DNA from: Burkholderiaceae bacterium
GTDB taxonomy: Bacteria > Pseudomonadota > Gammaproteobacteria > Burkholderiales > Burkholderiaceae_C
Assembly (NCBI GenBank): GCA_030123545.1
Contig: CP126124.1
Coordinates: forward strand, 1,736,001-1,800,000
Length of the DNA: 64,000 nucleotides
Reading direction: 5' to 3'
Shown: positions 34,955 through 45,962 of the stretch, in pieces
Layout: the number at the start of each line of letters is the position of its first letter
How positions within the stretch are numbered: the first letter of the stretch is position 1
Notes under the pieces: model-generated
What the model saw: only the letters and a program-made list of their open reading frames with translations
What the model was told of the DNA's origin: nothing
The model's database searches: none
Translations under genes and position numbers: made by a program

Positions 34955-35806
34955 TCACATCCAGAGCGCACGCCACTGCATGACGGCGAGGTCGACCGCC
35001 GCCAGCCGGGGGCGCGTTTGCAATGTCGCGTGGCCGATCGCGGCGATCTTGTCGAGGATGCGCAGACCGCCCTGCACCACGAGGCGCAGTTCCCATCCGG
35101 CGCGGCCCGGCACGCGGTGCACCAGCGCCGCGCCACCTTGCATCGTGGCGCGGGCCAGTCCGCATTGCGCCGCGATCAGCTTCGTCACGTTCGGTGTTTG
35201 GCGCCGGTCCCGCAGGTCCGCCCGGGTGACGCCGTGTGCATCGCAGTCCGCATGCGGCAGGTAGTAGCGGCCCCGCGCGATGTCCTGCCCGAGGTCCTGC
35301 CAGAAGTTGATGAGTTGCAGCGCGCTGCAGATGCTGTCGCTCTGGGCGAGCGCCGTGCTGTCGGCTATGCCATACAGATGCAGCAGCAAGCGCCCGACCG
35401 GGTTTGCCGAGCGGCGGCAGTAGTCGAGCAGTTCGGCCTGGGTCGCGTAGCCCGCGCCGTCGCGCGTCTTCACCACGTCCTGCTCGAACGCGTCCAGCAG
35501 GTCCGCGAGCAATGGAACCGGCAGGCCAAACTCGCGGATCGCGCCCTGCAGTGGCCCGAACACCTGCGGCCAGCGCGCGCTGGAGGGCTGGCCCGCAGCC
35601 GCTGCGAGCAACCCGGCCCGGTACTGCGCGAGGTCGCGCAGTCGCTCGGCCGCCGAAGCGCTGCCTTCGTCCGCGAGGTCGTCGGCGGTTCGGGCGAAAC
35701 CATAGATCGCGGCGACGGCCGGACGCAGCCGCGGCGGGCATAGCCAGGAGGCCACCGGGAAGTTCTCGTAATGCGGCTGCGCGGTGCTCGGGAACGGTTG
35801 CTTCAC
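34955..35806 (-). CDS. hpnC: hydroxysqualene synthase
   Basis: A 283-residue squalene/phytoene-synthase family protein that converts presqualene diphosphate to hydroxysqualene. Asp motifs ADDLADE (about 41-47) and NFWQDLGQDIARGRYYLP. The opening HYENFPVASWLCPPRLRP is typical of HpnC. First gene of the hpnC-hpnD-hpnE run; hemH follows. The three genes supply squalene, usually for hopanoids. Confidence 0.94.
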   Translation of the reverse strand: MKQPFPSTAQPHYENFPVASWLCPPRLRPAVAAIYGFARTADDLADEGSASAAERLRDLAQYRAGLLAAAAGQPSSARWPQVFGPLQGAIREFGLPVPLLADLLDAFEQDVVKTRDGAGYATQAELLDYCRRSANPVGRLLLHLYGIADSTALAQSDSICSALQLINFWQDLGQDIARGRYYLPHADCDAHGVTRADLRDRRQTPNVTKLIAAQCGLARATMQGGAALVHRVPGRAGWELRLVVQGGLRILDKIAAIGHATLQTRPRLAAVDLAVMQWRALWM

Positions 35807-35963
35807 GCGCCGGATTTTCGCCGAGCGGCCCGGCGTCGCTGCGCCGGGACGACGCTGGGTTCCCGGCTAAAATCAGCGATCGACCGATTGCGTTCGGGCG
35901 GTCGCACGGGAGGCACGCTAGGTTTGCGTCCATGTCCAGCCGTCCGATTCGTTTTTTTTTTGG

Positions 35964-36050
35964 GCGCGGGTGGCGAAATTGGTAGACGCACCAGGTTTAG
36001 GTCCTGACGCCAGTGATGGTGTGGGGGTTCGAGTCCCCCCCCGCGCACCA
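35964..36050 (+). tRNA. tRNA-Leu(TAG)
   Basis: Acceptor arms GCGCGGG and CCCGCGC pair, discriminator A, CCA encoded. Anticodon loop TTTAGGT gives TAG, reading CUA and related codons. The variable arm is long, as in class II leucine tRNA. A run of ten T lies directly upstream (35952-35961). It precedes tig by 87 bases. Confidence 0.97.
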
Positions 36051-36137
36051 GACGACCCGAAACCGCAGGCGCCCGAAACGCGCTGATCGCCGCGCGGCGC
36101 GGCCGCCGCGGCCGCCTTGACACTGTTGGAGAACCCT

Positions 36138-37448
36138 ATGTCCGTGACCGTAGAAACGCTTGAAAAACTGGAGCGGAAAATCACGCTGACCCTGCCGGTC
36201 GACGTGATCCAGCACGAGGTCGATGCCCGGCTCAAGCGCATGGCCCGCACCGTGAAGATGGCCGGCTTCCGCCCGGGCAAGGTGCCGATGAGCGTCGTGG
36301 CGCAGCGCTATGGCTATTCGGTGCACTACGAGGTGATGAACGACAAGGTCGGCGAGGCCTTCTCGAATGCCGCGAACGAAGCCAAGCTGCGCGTCGCCGG
36401 CCAGCCGCGCATCAGCGAGAACAAGGACGCGCCCGAAGGCGCGCTGGCGTTCGATGCGATCTTCGAGGTGTTCCCGGACGTCAAGATTGGCGACCTGTCG
36501 AGCGCGAAAGTGGAACGGATAGAGACCGAGGTCGACGAAGCCGCGGTCGACAAGACGCTGGAGATATTGCGCAAGCAGCGCCGCAGCTTTTCGCAGCGCG
36601 CGCAGGACGCCCAGGCGCAGGACGGCGACCGGGTTACGGTCGACTTTGAAGGCAAGATCGACGGCGAGCCGTTCCAGGGCGGCAAGGCGGCCGACTTCCA
36701 GTTCCTGATCGGCGATGGCCAGATGCTCAAGGAATTCGAGGATGCGGTGCGCGGCATGAAGACCGGCGAAAGCCGTACCTTCCCGCTCAGCTTCCCGGCG
36801 GACTACCAGGGCAAGGAAGTGGCTGGCAAGACGGCGGACTTCATGGTCACGGTCAACAAGATCGAGGCCACCCATGTCCCCGATGTCGACGACGCGCTGG
36901 CCGCATCGCTCGGCATTGCCGACGCGACGGTTGCCGGCCTGCGCGCCGACATCCGCCGGAATCTCGAGCGTGAGGTCAGGTTCCGAGCACAGGCGCGCAA
37001 CAAGCAGGCGGTGATGGACGCACTCGTCGCGCACGCCGAACTCGATCTGCCGAAATCGAGCGTACAAGCCGAGCTCGATCGCATGATCGACGGTGCGCGC
37101 GCCGAGTTGCGCCAGCGCGGCGTCAAGGACGCCGACAAGGCGCCGATTCCCGAAGACGCGTTCCGTGCGCAGGCCGAGCGACGCGTGCGGCTGGGGCTGG
37201 TGGTGGCCGAACTGGTGCGCGCGAATGGGCTTGCCGCCAAGCCCGAGCAGATCAAGACGCATGTGGATGAACTGGCGTCCAGCTACGAAAAGCCGGCCGA
37301 GGTCGTGCGCTGGTACTACGGCGACAACCGCAGGCTCGCTGACGTCGAGGCCACGGTGATCGAAAACAACGTGACCGAGTTCGTGCTGGGCAAGGCCCAG
37401 GTCGAGGACAAAAAGGTGTCGTTCGACGAACTGATGGGGCGCGGCTGA
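36138..37448 (+). CDS. tig: trigger factor
   Basis: Ribosome-bound chaperone and prolyl isomerase for nascent chains. A 436-residue protein with the three standard domains: N-terminal ribosome-binding domain with the signature FRPGKVP (about 45-51), a FKBP-type PPIase domain at about 160-250 (DRVTVDFEGKIDG), and a C-terminal helical chaperone domain. ATG at 36138 has TTGGAGA upstream. The order tig-clpP-clpX-lon is conserved in many proteobacteria. Confidence 0.97.
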   Translation: MSVTVETLEKLERKITLTLPVDVIQHEVDARLKRMARTVKMAGFRPGKVPMSVVAQRYGYSVHYEVMNDKVGEAFSNAANEAKLRVAGQPRISENKDAPEGALAFDAIFEVFPDVKIGDLSSAKVERIETEVDEAAVDKTLEILRKQRRSFSQRAQDAQAQDGDRVTVDFEGKIDGEPFQGGKAADFQFLIGDGQMLKEFEDAVRGMKTGESRTFPLSFPADYQGKEVAGKTADFMVTVNKIEATHVPDVDDALAASLGIADATVAGLRADIRRNLEREVRFRAQARNKQAVMDALVAHAELDLPKSSVQAELDRMIDGARAELRQRGVKDADKAPIPEDAFRAQAERRVRLGLVVAELVRANGLAAKPEQIKTHVDELASSYEKPAEVVRWYYGDNRRLADVEATVIENNVTEFVLGKAQVEDKKVSFDELMGRG

Positions 37449-37541
37449 GCGGACCGGGCCGGGTGACCGGTGCGGGACTTGCGGTTTCGCGCGCTGGCCT
37501 CATCTGTCTTCGGTACATTGTTGCTTGCACTAGGAGAAACC

Positions 37542-38186
37542 ATGGTTGTTCGAAATGACGTTTGGGGTGGAACCCGGGCGAGTGCCGCGCCGATCCAGGG
37601 CCTGGGCATGATCCCGATGGTGATCGAACAGTCGGGGCGCGGCGAGCGTTCCTACGACATCTACTCGCGCCTGCTGAAAGAGCGGGTGATCTTTCTGGTC
37701 GGCGAGGTCAACGACCAGACCGCGAACCTGGTCGTGGCCCAACTGCTGTTCCTGGAGAGCGAAAACCCCGATAAGGACATTTCGTTCTACATCAACTCGC
37801 CCGGCGGCTCGGTGAGCGCGGGTCTGGCGATCTACGACACGATGCAGTTCATCAAACCCGATGTGTCCACGCTGTGCATGGGCATGGCGGCCAGCATGGG
37901 CTCGTTCCTGCTGATGGCCGGCGCGAAAGGCAAGCGCTTCGCGCTGCCGAACTCCAAGATCATGATCCATCAGCCGTCCGGCGGCACCCAGGGCCAGGCG
38001 ACCGACATCGAGATCCACGCGCGCGAGATCATCCGCACTCGCGAGCAACTGAACCGGATCTACTCGGAGCGCACCGGTCAGACCATGGACAAGATCGCGC
38101 AGGACATGGAGCGGGATCGCTATATGTCGGCCGACGAGGCGAAGGAATACGGCCTGCTCGACCAGGTGCTCGCAAAGCGTCCGTGA
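37542..38186 (+). CDS. clpP: ATP-dependent Clp protease proteolytic subunit
   Basis: A 214-residue serine protease forming the tetradecameric chamber used by ClpX. Catalytic Ser (about 118) is in MAASMGSFLL, and His (about 143) in MIHQPSGG; the remaining Asp lies in the following helix region. The ATG at 37542 follows AGGAGA, and the N-terminal residues up to GLGMIPMVIEQ form the propeptide and axial loop. clpX follows after 122 bases. Confidence 0.97.
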   Translation: MVVRNDVWGGTRASAAPIQGLGMIPMVIEQSGRGERSYDIYSRLLKERVIFLVGEVNDQTANLVVAQLLFLESENPDKDISFYINSPGGSVSAGLAIYDTMQFIKPDVSTLCMGMAASMGSFLLMAGAKGKRFALPNSKIMIHQPSGGTQGQATDIEIHAREIIRTREQLNRIYSERTGQTMDKIAQDMERDRYMSADEAKEYGLLDQVLAKRP

Positions 38187-38308
38187 ACCGCGGGTCCGGC
38201 CCGGGGTTGTGTCGCTGCAACGGGTCGGGCGGCGGCAAGCCTACGCAGCGAATGGGCTCGCGTCAAATGGTTATCATCCTGGAATTCAGGTAACAAGGCA
38301 CGCCCGAA

Positions 38309-39574
38309 ATGGCCGAGAAGCGAGGCTCTTCCAGCGAAAAGACGCTCTACTGCTCGTTTTGCAGCAAGAGCCAGCACGAGGTCAAGAAGCTGATCGCCGG
38401 CCCGTCGGTGTTCATCTGCGACGAGTGCATCGACCTGTGCAACGAGATCATCCGCGACGAGCTCCCGGCCAGCACCGACGGCCGCGAAGCGAAGGGCGAT
38501 CTGCCGACGCCGCTGGAGATCAAGGCCAATCTCGACAACTACGTGATCGGCCAGGAGGTGGCCAAGCGCACGCTGGCGGTCGCGGTCTACAACCACTACA
38601 AGCGGCTGCGCCACAAGGACCGGGCCAAGAAGGACGATGTCGAACTGGCCAAGAGCAACATCCTGCTGATCGGCCCCACGGGGTCGGGCAAAACGCTGCT
38701 GGCGCAGACGCTGGCGCGCATGCTCGACGTGCCGTTCGTGATGGCCGATGCGACCACGCTGACAGAAGCCGGCTATGTCGGCGAGGACGTCGAGAACATC
38801 GTCCAGAAGTTGCTGCAAAGCTGCAATTACGATCTGGAGCGGGCGCAGCGCGGCATCGTCTACATCGACGAGATCGACAAGATCTCGCGCAAGTCCGATA
38901 ACCCCAGCATCACGCGCGATGTGTCGGGTGAAGGGGTGCAGCAGGCGCTGCTGAAGCTAATCGAGGGCACGATGGCCTCGGTGCCGCCGCAGGGCGGGCG
39001 CAAGCATCCGAACCAGGATTTCCTGCAAGTGGACACGACCAACATCCTGTTCATCTGCGGCGGTGCGTTTTCCGGGCTCGAGAAGGTCATCCAGAACCGT
39101 ACGGAATCTTCCGGCATCGGGTTCGGCGCGTCGGTCAAGAGCAAGCGGCAGCGGGCGCTGACCGAGGTGTTCAAGGAGGTCGAGCCCGAGGACCTGATCA
39201 AGTACGGCCTGATCCCCGAACTCGTGGGGCGGATGCCGGTGGTCGCGACGCTGGCCGAGCTGAGCGAGGATGCGCTGGTGCAGATCCTGACCGAGCCGAA
39301 GAACGCGCTGATCAAGCAATACCGCAAGCTTCTCGCGATGGAAGAAGTCGAGCTCGAGGTGCGGCCGTCGGCACTGCGGGCGATCGCGAAGCGGGCGTTG
39401 GCGCGCAAGACCGGCGCGCGGGGCCTGCGCTCGATTCTGGAGCAGTCGCTGATCGACACGATGTTCGACCTGCCGACGACTGCGAACGTGGAAAAGGTGG
39501 TGGTCGACGAATCGACGATCGACGAGGACAAGCCGCCGCTGCTGGTCTACCGCGAATCGGCGAAGAAGGCCTGA
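38309..39574 (+). CDS. clpX: ClpX AAA+ unfoldase subunit
   Basis: Unfolds substrates and feeds them into ClpP. A 421-residue protein with the N-terminal C4 zinc domain (Cys15, Cys18, Cys37, Cys40), Walker A GPTGSGKT (about 119-126), Walker B VYIDEIDK, and the IGFGA/IGF-type loop (SSGIGFGASV) that docks on ClpP. lon lies 108 bases downstream, with its own likely heat-shock promoter. Confidence 0.97.
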   Translation: MAEKRGSSSEKTLYCSFCSKSQHEVKKLIAGPSVFICDECIDLCNEIIRDELPASTDGREAKGDLPTPLEIKANLDNYVIGQEVAKRTLAVAVYNHYKRLRHKDRAKKDDVELAKSNILLIGPTGSGKTLLAQTLARMLDVPFVMADATTLTEAGYVGEDVENIVQKLLQSCNYDLERAQRGIVYIDEIDKISRKSDNPSITRDVSGEGVQQALLKLIEGTMASVPPQGGRKHPNQDFLQVDTTNILFICGGAFSGLEKVIQNRTESSGIGFGASVKSKRQRALTEVFKEVEPEDLIKYGLIPELVGRMPVVATLAELSEDALVQILTEPKNALIKQYRKLLAMEEVELEVRPSALRAIAKRALARKTGARGLRSILEQSLIDTMFDLPTTANVEKVVVDESTIDEDKPPLLVYRESAKKA

Positions 39575-39628
39575 TTCCTGGCCGGCACCTCATCCCGCGT
39601 CGCCGTGCCGCCCTGGATCGACCGGGCT

Positions 39629-39659
39629 GGTTGAAATTCGGCGCCTGCGTACCATATTG
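39629..39659 (+). promoter_or_regulatory. putative sigma-32 heat-shock promoter of lon
   Basis: GGTTGAAA (39629-39636), a 13-base spacer, then TACCATATT (39650-39658), close to the sigma-32 pattern CTTGAAA-N13..15-CCCCATNT. It ends 24 bases before the lon ATG. lon is a classical heat-shock gene, which supports the reading. Confidence 0.5.
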
Positions 39660-39682
39660 ACCAGATCACTCTGAGGATTCCC

Positions 39683-42121
<2,439 letters not shown>

Positions 42122-42166
42122 TGCCGATCCCGCGTCGCTCGCGGTCTTGGTCCACTGGAACTTCGC

Positions 42167-42172
42167 TATAAT
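42167..42172 (+). promoter_or_regulatory. -10 box of the tRNA-Gly promoter
   Basis: A consensus TATAAT lies 14 bases upstream of the mature tRNA. A TTGG-containing -35 region lies roughly 16-17 bases further up (near 42148), inside the gap after lon. Confidence 0.55.
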
Positions 42173-42186
42173 GCGCGGCTTGGAGT

Positions 42187-42262
42187 GCGGGAGTAGCTCA
42201 GTTGGTAGAGCGCAACCTTGCCAAGGTTGAGGTCGCGAGTTCGAGACTCGTCTCCCGCTCCA
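42187..42262 (+). tRNA. tRNA-Gly(GCC)
   Basis: Acceptor arms GCGGGAG and CTCCCGC pair, discriminator T, CCA encoded. Anticodon loop TTGCCAA gives GCC. D-arm AGCTCAGTTGGTAGAGC and T-arm GAGTTCGAGACTC are canonical. A strong terminator follows, so tRNA-Cys downstream is separately transcribed or fed by read-through. Confidence 0.98.
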
Positions 42263-42272
42263 GATGGTCGAC

Positions 42273-42300
42273 AAGGGAAGCTCTGCTGCTTCCCTTTTTT
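42273..42300 (+). terminator. intrinsic terminator between tRNA-Gly and tRNA-Cys
   Basis: Stem AAGGGAAGC / GCTTCCCTT with loop TCTGCT, running into TTTTTT. It begins 11 bases after tRNA-Gly and ends about 22 bases before tRNA-Cys. Confidence 0.85.
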
Positions 42301-42321
42301 CTGGCGCTCTTTGCCGGATCT

Positions 42322-42395
42322 GGCGCGGTAACAAAGCGGTTATGTAGCGGATTGCAAATCCGTGTAGCCCGGTTCGACTCCGGGCCGCGCCTCCA
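42322..42395 (+). tRNA. tRNA-Cys(GCA)
   Basis: Acceptor arms GGCGCGG and CCGCGCC pair, discriminator T (the usual identity base U73 of tRNA-Cys), CCA encoded. Anticodon loop TTGCAAA gives GCA. Lies just downstream of the tRNA-Gly terminator and next to the 3' end of the Fur-box operon on the other strand. Confidence 0.97.
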
Positions 42396-42414
42396 TTCTT
42401 TGAACGCCAGTCAT

Positions 42415-42431
42415 GCTACGCTTTCGATAGC
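42415..42431. repeat. 17-bp dispersed dyad between tRNA-Cys and the flavin operon
   Basis: GCTACGCTTTCGATAGC: GCTA/TAGC ends at the same 17-bp length as the other copies. It lies between two 3' ends (tRNA-Cys and the minus-strand operon). Confidence 0.45.
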
Positions 42432-42476
42432 GTGTCACGACCAATTCACGGCGGCAAGTGGCCGAAAAGGCCTGCA

Positions 42477-42953
42477 TTACGAGCCCCTGGCCGCCCGCAC
42501 CAGCGCCCGGGCGGACGCGCGGCCGCGCCGTACATGCCACGCGATCGCGATAGGTAACGCCAACCCTGCCAGCCAGTGGATCCAATCGGTCCATTGGCGC
42601 AACGCCGCGCCGCCGAAGTAGTACAAGCCGTAGCCCGTGATCACCAGCAGCGCGAATGTCGCTGCCGCCAGTAGCCCCGCGCTTCGGTTGCGTCGCAACT
42701 GCCAGGCGCGCAGCATGTGCCCGTGCAGCAGCGTTCCGGCGAGGTAGAGCGAGGCGAACGCGGCGGCGCCGTGGATGCGCAAGGCCCAGGGTTCCAGCGG
42801 GCTCGGCAGATCCTGCTCCCCGTGCGAGAAGTGGAGCATCAGCCAGGCCGCGCCGGTCAGCGTGAGCAGCGCGACTGTCAGGTACAGCGACCAGCGCCAG
42901 GTTCGTCCCAGACGCAGCGACGGGAGCGGGGGATGTCGATGGTGGCGCGTCAT
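42477..42953 (-). CDS. small four-helix membrane protein, probable b-type cytochrome
   Basis: A 158-residue inner-membrane protein with four hydrophobic segments (about residues 18-40, 52-72, 84-104 and 118-138). Histidines cluster at helix ends: HFSHGE, RIHGAA, LLHGHM, WIHWLAG and AWHVRRG. This looks like a small haem-b protein of the DUF4405 / cytochrome-b type; the family was not confirmed. ATG at 42953 overlaps the apbE stop codon (ATGA). As last gene of the Fur-box operon it could carry electrons from quinol to the flavinylated protein encoded two genes upstream. Confidence 0.7.
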   Translation of the reverse strand: MTRHHRHPPLPSLRLGRTWRWSLYLTVALLTLTGAAWLMLHFSHGEQDLPSPLEPWALRIHGAAAFASLYLAGTLLHGHMLRAWQLRRNRSAGLLAAATFALLVITGYGLYYFGGAALRQWTDWIHWLAGLALPIAIAWHVRRGRASARALVRAARGS

Positions 42954-43855
42954 CGGGCGTCGAACTGCGCATGCACGCAGCGTGCATCGTGCCGCGACAG
43001 GCACCGGTGATCCGGATTCCTCGTGACCAGCACGACCTTGGTCAGCGCGTCCGCGACCATGCAGGTCGGCGCCATGACGCTCGCAGCCAGGCCTGCCGCC
43101 AGCCGGGTGCCGGAACGTTCGTCGACCAGCAGTCCTGCATGGGACGAGAAGCCCTCGCCGGGCGCGGTGGCCGAACTGGCGAGCGCGGCGTTCGCCAGCT
43201 TGACCTTCGCCGTCAACGGCGCACTCGCTGCCGGCGCGCGGATGCCGACAGCGATCGGCTTCGGTCCGAAATGACGAAGATCGCCGCCGGCGTTGACCAC
43301 CGCTTGGGCATCGTCCGAACCGCGCTTGGCCATCACGATCTGCCGGATGGCTTCGATCGCGCGGTCGACCGCATAGCCTTTCGCAATGCCGCCGAGATCG
43401 ATCCAGCAGGGCTGCGATTTGACGACGACGGAACCTTTAACGCAGTAGCCGCTCGTCGTCTCCGCCGGCCGGTCGACGGGCCGATCGCTGTTTGGCGCCG
43501 GCAGTGCCTCCAGCGCCACGAGTGTGGAGCCGACGCTGCAGTCGAACGCTCCTTCGGATTCGCGGGCCAGCCGCGCCGCAAAGCGCAGGACCTCGGCCAC
43601 CATCGGGTCGACCATCACCGCGACGCCCGCCGGCGCCCGGTTCAATCGGCTCAAATCGCTTTCCGGGTCGTGAAAACTCATCAGCCGCTGAATGGTCGCG
43701 ATCTGCCCGAAGGCGGCGTCGATGGCCGCCCGGGCCAGACCTTCTCCTTCGCATTCCACTGACACCTCGACCAGCGTGCCAAGCAGAGGTTTCGCGCGGC
43801 GCAGCAAGCTCATGTCACGAAGCCGCCGCAACCTTGCGGGCTGCGGCGGCATCAT
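42950..43855 (-). CDS. apbE: FAD:protein FMN transferase (ApbE family)
   Basis: A protein of about 301 residues that attaches FMN covalently to a Thr in SGAT-type motifs of exported flavoproteins. ApbE-type segments: LMSFHDPESDLSRLNR, FDCSVGSTLV, WIDLGGIAKGYAVDRAI and NAGGDLRHFG. No clear signal peptide is visible, though the start is uncertain: ATG at 43855 overlaps the stop of the upstream gene, and MSLLRRAKPLLG at 43813 is an alternative. The gene directly upstream encodes a protein with the SGAT target, so enzyme and substrate are adjacent. Confidence 0.92.
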   Translation of the reverse strand: MMPPQPARLRRLRDMSLLRRAKPLLGTLVEVSVECEGEGLARAAIDAAFGQIATIQRLMSFHDPESDLSRLNRAPAGVAVMVDPMVAEVLRFAARLARESEGAFDCSVGSTLVALEALPAPNSDRPVDRPAETTSGYCVKGSVVVKSQPCWIDLGGIAKGYAVDRAIEAIRQIVMAKRGSDDAQAVVNAGGDLRHFGPKPIAVGIRAPAASAPLTAKVKLANAALASSATAPGEGFSSHAGLLVDERSGTRLAAGLAASVMAPTCMVADALTKVVLVTRNPDHRCLSRHDARCVHAQFDAR

Positions 43856-44433
43856 CAAGATTTGCCGACCAGTACCGCCTGCACGTAACGCGCCAGCCGG
43901 CCGATGCCGTCCGTGAGGTGCGTGCAGGACAGGGTTGCGCCACTGATGTTGCGGATGTCGTCGTCGATCCGGATCGGGGACGCGCCGGTCTTGCCGGCAA
44001 ACTGTTTGCGCCAGGCAGCCGTGCGCACCTCACCGCCATGCTCCTCGCGGTATGACAGGATCTCCACGTCTCGGATCGCACCGTCCGGAGCGAAAGCCAC
44101 GGCGTAATTGATCAACTGAAATTTGCCGATGACCGCGTCGGCAACGACATAGCCGAGAACGCGCCCGTCGCTCGCCTGGGCGGTTGCGACCCGCCACTGC
44201 GAGGTGTTGACGCTGCCGCCAGTCGCGCCGGCGACGCGAGTGGCTTGTGCCTGCGTCAGCAGCACCGGCGCCTGTGACGCGAACTGGGACGCATCCGGAA
44301 ACATCAGCTTCTGCGCCTGCGCCAGCGTCAGATAGTCGGTCGCGTACACGACGATCGGCGCGGCGGCTGCGACGCCGACGACGATCGCGGGAATCAGCGC
44401 GGTCGGGAGCAGTCGGTCAGAGAAATGGGGCAT
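43855..44433 (-). CDS. membrane-anchored FMN-binding domain protein
   Basis: A 192-residue protein with one N-terminal membrane helix (about 11-30) and a periplasmic FMN-binding domain. The flavinylation motif SGAT is at 164-167 (in NISGATLSC), with Thr167 the expected site of covalent FMN. This resembles the NqrC/RnfG-type domain. apbE follows with a TGATG overlap. In this operon it is the likely one-electron carrier of the envelope, possibly reducing ferric iron or passing electrons to the di-haem protein; that is inference. Confidence 0.88.
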   Translation of the reverse strand: MPHFSDRLLPTALIPAIVVGVAAAAPIVVYATDYLTLAQAQKLMFPDASQFASQAPVLLTQAQATRVAGATGGSVNTSQWRVATAQASDGRVLGYVVADAVIGKFQLINYAVAFAPDGAIRDVEILSYREEHGGEVRTAAWRKQFAGKTGASPIRIDDDIRNISGATLSCTHLTDGIGRLARYVQAVLVGKS

Positions 44434-44464
44434 GCGAGGGATGCAGCGAGATGCGCGAGCGCGG

Positions 44465-45916
44465 TCAGAACGCAAGCCCCAGGCCAAGGTCGATGCGGTC
44501 GAAGTCGATGTTGGTCCTGAAGCGCTGCACGTCGAATTTGAACACAACGTTGGGGTTCAGATAGAAGTTGGCGCCCAGCGTGTAGACCGTGTCGCGCGGG
44601 GACGGGAAGGTGCCGGCTGGCGTTGTGCCGGTAAGCGTTCCGGAAAAGCCCGGCGCCAAGCCTTCGTAGCTCGCGCCCATGTCATATTTCTCGTAGCGCG
44701 CGAACGGCGCCAGACGGTAGCCGCCGACGTCGAAGTTGTACGCAGCCTGCGCGTACCAGCCATAGAAACTGGCGGGTAGCGGGTTCGATGCCCCGGGAAA
44801 CTGGGCGTTGGCCTGCGCGGTGTTGGTGAAGCCGCCTCGCGCATACAGCGCGGACAGATCCCATCGGCCGGGCTGGTAGCGCACATGCCCTTCGTACAGG
44901 TACGCGTTCTGGCTGCCGGTGTACGGCGTGGCGCTGACCGCACCGCCGCCGAAGACCGTGCCGCCGACCGTCAGGCCGGGCACGCCGCGGTAGTTCAATG
45001 CGAGGTACCCGGACAGCTTTTGCGCATTGGCTAAGGCCATCTCCTGATGGGTGGCCTGCATCGGTGCGGCGCCGTTGTTCTGCAATTCGAGCGCTGAGGT
45101 GTAGAGCGGCGTCTCCGGATTGAAATCCCACTTCGAGAGGTCCAGCCCGGTGGTCAGGCCGGCGTTCCAGCCCAGCCCGTTCTCGGTTTCGCCGTACAGC
45201 GAAACGCCGCCTTCGCGCCAGGTGCTTGGAATGATCAGCGTTTCGACGAAATTGCGGGTGACGCCGTAGAAGTTCGTCGGTTCGTGGTTTTCGTTCAGCA
45301 GTCCGGCCGGAATCAGAAACAGTCCGGCCCGTGCCGACAACGATGGGTTGAGGCGGTGATCGACGTAGAACTGCTCGACCTCGGACTCGCCGACATCGTC
45401 TGCAGACGCCACTGCGTGTTCGATCTCGTACTCGGAATTGAAGCGCGTCGTGTCGTTGAACTGATACCCGATCCCGAACACTGCCCGGGCCAGATCGGCG
45501 CGCGTATCCGGCTGCTTGTTCGTCGGATGCGTGTAGTAGAGCTCGCCATAGCCCCAGAGGCTGACGTTGTCGAGCGGCGATGGCTTGGTCGCCGCGCTCT
45601 GCGCGGACTGCGCTGTCTGCGTCGCCGCCGTGACCTGGGTCTGCAGCTCCTTCTGCTGCGTCACGGCCTGCTCGGTTTGCTTGGCCGTTTCGGCCTGTTG
45701 CCCGCGCAGTTGCTGGTTCTCCTGCTTCATTTGTAATAGCTGTTGCTTCATTTCCTGCAACTGCTGCGCCATCGCGTTGATCTCGTCCTGCAATCGGTCG
45801 ACCTTGCGCGCGGTGTCGGCCGGAGGTGCCGCGGCAGCCGGGGTCACGATGAACGAGGAGGCCGCGATCGCGGCAGCCACCAAGGCAATGGGCGTCTTCA
45901 ACTTGTCTCTGCGCAT
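44465..45916 (-). CDS. outer-membrane porin with N-terminal coiled coil
   Basis: A 483-residue protein: signal peptide (cleavage near residue 30, after PAAA), a Gln/Lys-rich coiled coil at about 35-100 (repeated QQL/QLK heptads), then a beta-barrel of alternating aromatic strands from about residue 110, ending in ...LGLGLAF with a terminal Phe, as outer-membrane barrels require. Similar coiled-coil porins take up phosphate or sugars, but a Fur box upstream points to iron here. ATG at 45916 is preferred over an upstream start at 45961. A 17-bp AT-rich word lies in the coiled-coil part (45724-45740). Confidence 0.85.
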   Translation of the reverse strand: MRRDKLKTPIALVAAAIAASSFIVTPAAAAPPADTARKVDRLQDEINAMAQQLQEMKQQLLQMKQENQQLRGQQAETAKQTEQAVTQQKELQTQVTAATQTAQSAQSAATKPSPLDNVSLWGYGELYYTHPTNKQPDTRADLARAVFGIGYQFNDTTRFNSEYEIEHAVASADDVGESEVEQFYVDHRLNPSLSARAGLFLIPAGLLNENHEPTNFYGVTRNFVETLIIPSTWREGGVSLYGETENGLGWNAGLTTGLDLSKWDFNPETPLYTSALELQNNGAAPMQATHQEMALANAQKLSGYLALNYRGVPGLTVGGTVFGGGAVSATPYTGSQNAYLYEGHVRYQPGRWDLSALYARGGFTNTAQANAQFPGASNPLPASFYGWYAQAAYNFDVGGYRLAPFARYEKYDMGASYEGLAPGFSGTLTGTTPAGTFPSPRDTVYTLGANFYLNPNVVFKFDVQRFRTNIDFDRIDLGLGLAF

Positions 45917-45962
45917 GATGAGTGGGTTCGTCGGTGGTTGTTGTTGGATCGCGCGCGGCAAT

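Noticed and set aside
35952..35961. Run of ten T before tRNA-Leu(TAG) as an intrinsic terminator
   Set aside because: No GC-rich stem directly precedes it on the plus strand, and the upstream gene hpnC is transcribed the other way.
43815..43850. GC-rich palindromic stretch near the apbE start (GCCGCCGCAACC...CTGCGGCGGC) as a regulatory hairpin
   Set aside because: It lies at the coupled start of apbE within the operon and is explained by Ala/Arg/Pro codons; no further support.
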